A DNA stretch of 7,930 nucleotides, taken from assembly GCA_913064755.1 (NCBI GenBank), contig CAJYBQ010000131.1, positions 1-7,930 of the forward strand, read 5' to 3'. Below, one piece after another: positions 7,002 through 7,930 of this stretch; positions within the stretch are counted from its first letter, which is position 1; the number at the start of each line of letters is the position of its first letter. This stretch comes from an uncultured Alphaproteobacteria bacterium (GTDB lineage: Bacteria > Pseudomonadota > Alphaproteobacteria > Minwuiales > Minwuiaceae). Position numbers and translations under genes: made by a program. The notes below the pieces were generated by a model, which saw only the letters and a list, made by a program, of their open reading frames with translations, ran no database searches and was not told the DNA's origin.

Positions 7002-7073
7002 CGTGATGGCACCGCGCCACGACCCGGCGACGATGCCCTGGAATTCCGGCCGCCGGTGCCTGCGACCATCACG
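7002..7073. repeat. Interrupted inverted repeat in the DUF2254-ftsB divergent region
   Basis: CGTGATGG at 7002-7009 is the exact reverse complement of CCATCACG at 7066-7073. Directly inside, CACCG at 7010-7014 matches CGGTG at 7054-7058, leaving a 7-base bulge on one arm. Together they give 13 pairs around a loop of about 39 bases. The element lies about 50 bases before the DUF2254 start and could be a structured leader of that mRNA or a pair of binding sites. The rest of the roughly 200-base region shows no ORF that I can support. Confidence 0.45.
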
Positions 7074-7121
7074 GAACCCGGCGTGATCTGCCTCTTGTTG
7101 TCGAGCCTGATCCTGTTTTGC

Positions 7122-7150
7122 TTGACCCGCGAAGCGCTTTCGGCTTCGAT
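7122..7150 (+). promoter_or_regulatory. Candidate promoter of ftsB
   Basis: TTGACC at 7122-7127 and TTCGAT at 7145-7150 are spaced by 17 bases, a sigma-70-like arrangement with a good -35 and a weak -10. Transcription would begin at or close to A7157, the first base of the ftsB ATG, so the message would have almost no leader. The lack of a clear ribosome-binding site there fits with this. The promoter is predicted only from motif spacing. Confidence 0.4.
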
Positions 7151-7156
7151 TCGAAG
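7130..7156. repeat. Nested palindromes immediately before the ftsB start
   Basis: CTTCGA-T-TCGAAG at 7144-7156 is a perfect 13-base palindrome that ends on the base before ATG 7157. Its left half also pairs with CGAAGC at 7130-7135 (partner GCTTCG at 7143-7148, 7-base loop), so two mutually exclusive pairings are possible. The element overlaps the candidate -10, which makes a repressor-type binding site possible. Role inferred; pattern directly seen. Confidence 0.45.
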
Positions 7157-7459
7157 ATGAACCGTTCCTCACGAATTTCGAAATGGCTGCCCCTCGTGCT
7201 CGGTGCCCTCTGTGTCGGGTATTTCGGGTTTCACGCGACCTGGGGGGATCGTGGTCTGCTGGCCACGCGACATCTGCAGGACCGCACGGCGGAGCGTCAG
7301 CTTCTGCTGGCGGAGCTGGAGGCGGATCGTATAGCCTTGCAGCGCCGTGTCGGATTGTTGTCCGGACCGAGCATCGATGCCGATATCCTGGACGAGCAGG
7401 TGCGGAAGACCCTGGGCTGGAGCCGCCCGGACGAGATCATCATCCTGGGTCGGGATTGA
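7157..7459 (+). CDS. ftsB: Septum formation initiator family protein (FtsB/DivIC-like)
   Basis: FtsB-type proteins are small bitopic inner-membrane proteins that join FtsL and FtsQ in the divisome and help activate septal wall synthesis. The 100-residue product fits: a short basic N-terminus (NRSSRISKW), one membrane helix at about residues 9-26 (LPLVLGALCVGYFGFHATW), then a coiled-coil stretch at about 32-63 (ERQLLLAELEADRIALQRRV), and the typical distal part DADILDEQVRKTLGW ending in EIIIL. ATG 7157 gives the usual length; a TTG at 7118 in frame would add 13 residues and lie inside the candidate promoter, so I reject it. No good Shine-Dalgarno precedes 7157. Its place right before pdhA is typical of Alphaproteobacteria, where eno often precedes it; here a divergent DUF2254 gene does instead. 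Family call firm, symbol by context. Confidence 0.88.
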   Translation: MNRSSRISKWLPLVLGALCVGYFGFHATWGDRGLLATRHLQDRTAERQLLLAELEADRIALQRRVGLLSGPSIDADILDEQVRKTLGWSRPDEIIILGRD

Positions 7460-7490
7460 CGTCGGCCAGGCATCTTTCCGATTTTTGTTT

Positions 7491-7511
7491 GTTAACCGAA
7501 ATTGAGTTAAC
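7491..7511. promoter_or_regulatory. Paired GTTAAC sites upstream of pdhA
   Basis: Two GTTAAC hexamers, at 7491-7496 and 7506-7511, are separated by 9 bases, in a small AT-rich island (about 7476-7511) inside GC-rich DNA. Each hexamer is itself a palindrome, so the pair is both a direct and an inverted repeat. The first reads TTAACC, like a half-site of the alphaproteobacterial cell-cycle regulator CtrA, but the 11-base gap between the TTAA cores does not fit the usual 7-base gap. It may be an operator or promoter element for pdhA; I cannot place a convincing -10. Confidence 0.35.
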
Positions 7512-7572
7512 ACGCCGATTGTTCATGCAATCACGGCGGCGGTGTGCATTATTGATCGCAGCGAAATGTCTG

Positions 7573-7617
7573 CCCGCGTGCCGGGTGTCGACCAAGCGAA
7601 GTCGCTATCGACGCGGG
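7573..7617 (+). promoter_or_regulatory. Structured leader upstream of pdhA
   Basis: CCCGCGT at 7573-7579 is the exact reverse complement of ACGCGGG at 7611-7617. Inside, AGCG at 7595-7598 pairs with CGCT at 7603-7606 around a tetraloop, and GTCGA at 7587-7591 can pair with TCGAC at 7608-7612 in competition with the last bases of the outer stem. TTTCCC follows, and the pdhA ribosome-binding site begins 14 bases after the stem. It might be a weak terminator of ftsB or a leader that affects pdhA. The T-run is too short for a confident terminator call. Confidence 0.4.
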
Positions 7618-7630
7618 TTTCCCTACTTGT

Positions 7631-7637
7631 GAGGAGG
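7631..7637 (+). promoter_or_regulatory. Ribosome-binding site of pdhA
   Basis: GAGGAGG ends 4 bases before ATG 7642. It is a strong match to the anti-Shine-Dalgarno sequence, if slightly close, and it decides the pdhA start, which is otherwise hard to set because the N-terminal extension is poorly conserved. Confidence 0.8.
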
Positions 7638-7641
7638 ACTC

Positions 7642-7930
7642 ATGGCCAGGACCCCGCAGACCCGCGCACGGAAGACGCCTGCCAAGGCAGCCGCCAAATC
7701 CGCCCCCCCGAAGATCGAGGCCAGCAAGGAGGAATTGCTGGAACTCTACCGGGAAATGCTGCTGATCCGGCGTTTCGAGGAAAAGGCCGGCCAGATGTAC
7801 GGCATGGGCCTGATCGGTGGTTTCTGTCACCTCTACCTCGGGCAGGAGGCCGTCGTTGTCGGTGTCCAGGCGGCGTTGACCCCCGATGACAAGGTGAGCA
7901 CGTACTACCGCGATCATCGCCACATGCTGG
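7642..7930 (+). CDS. pdhA: Pyruvate dehydrogenase E1 component, alpha subunit (3' end outside window)
   Basis: The E1 alpha subunit, with E1 beta, uses thiamine diphosphate to decarboxylate pyruvate and acetylate the lipoyl groups of E2, feeding acetyl-CoA to the TCA cycle. Only the first 96 residues are here, of about 330-350. Residues 1-27 form a basic, Ala/Lys/Pro-rich and probably disordered extension (KTPAKAAAKSAPPK), common in alphaproteobacterial homologues. Then come LYREMLLIRRFEEKAGQMYG, GLIGGFCHLYLGQEAV with conserved His63, and YYRDHRHML. The related branched-chain E1 and acetoin dehydrogenase alpha subunits share these motifs, but the GFCHLYLGQEAV wording and the ftsB neighbour favour pyruvate dehydrogenase. 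The frame is open to the window edge. pdhB and the E2 gene would be expected next. Confidence 0.93.
   Translation, partial: MARTPQTRARKTPAKAAAKSAPPKIEASKEELLELYREMLLIRRFEEKAGQMYGMGLIGGFCHLYLGQEAVVVGVQAALTPDDKVSTYYRDHRHML

Noticed and set aside
6178..7086. 302-residue plus-strand open frame across the DUF2254 gene
   Set aside because: It runs opposite the DUF2254 coding region, has a composition full of Gly, Asp, His and Gln with no domain, and the minus-strand frame has clear membrane helices and the family motif.
7491..7511. Full CtrA binding site
   Set aside because: The TTAA cores are separated by 11 bases rather than 7, so only a half-site resemblance can be claimed.
7542..7889. Plus-strand frame of 115 residues overlapping the pdhA start
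   Set aside because: It is out of frame with pdhA, whose frame from 7642 has a strong ribosome-binding site and clear E1 alpha motifs.
1..7930. CRISPR array, transposon, toxin-antitoxin, tRNA or rRNA gene
   Set aside because: I looked on both strands and found no regularly spaced repeats, transposase motifs, paired small genes or cloverleaf/rRNA sequence that would support any of these.

Overview
The window is GC-rich DNA from a member of the Alphaproteobacteria, possibly Rhodospirillales-like (the order is a guess from protein style only). Two conserved blocks support the class: the translation and RNA-decay cluster infB-rbfA-truB-rpsO-pnp, and a small FtsB/DivIC-type division gene placed directly before pdhA, a typical alphaproteobacterial arrangement.

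Layout. Positions 1 to about 430 hold part of an rfbB/rmlB-type dTDP-glucose 4,6-dehydratase gene on the minus strand. At about 417-445 it runs without a gap into the 3' portion of infB on the plus strand, which has lost its whole N-terminal and GTPase-encoding part. The cluster then continues normally: rbfA (1614-2066), truB (2056-2961, overlapping rbfA by 11 bases), rpsO (3002-3271) and pnp (3398-5575). It is closed by a strong intrinsic terminator at 5601-5633. Convergent to it lies a four-helix membrane protein gene of the DUF2254 family (minus, 5674-6954). A divergent intergenic region of about 200 bases with several inverted repeats separates this from ftsB (plus, 7157-7459). A 182-base spacer with a GTTAAC pair and a structured leader follows, and then the 5' end of pdhA (7642 to the window edge).

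How the genes work together. infB, rbfA, truB and rpsO serve translation initiation, 30S maturation, tRNA modification and the 30S subunit; pnp degrades and processes RNA and is classically co-transcribed with rpsO. ftsB belongs to the divisome, and pdhA starts the pyruvate dehydrogenase operon. The rfbB piece belongs to dTDP-sugar (surface polysaccharide) synthesis and is out of place here.

Most of the window is ordinary core genome; I see no new defence, mobile or RNA-guided system. The points that deserve a second look are the head-to-head rfbB/infB junction, which is probably an assembly or amplification chimera and would create a false fused ORF; the possibly leaderless, palindrome-flanked start of ftsB; the inverted repeats in the divergent and leader regions; and the uncharacterised DUF2254 protein.
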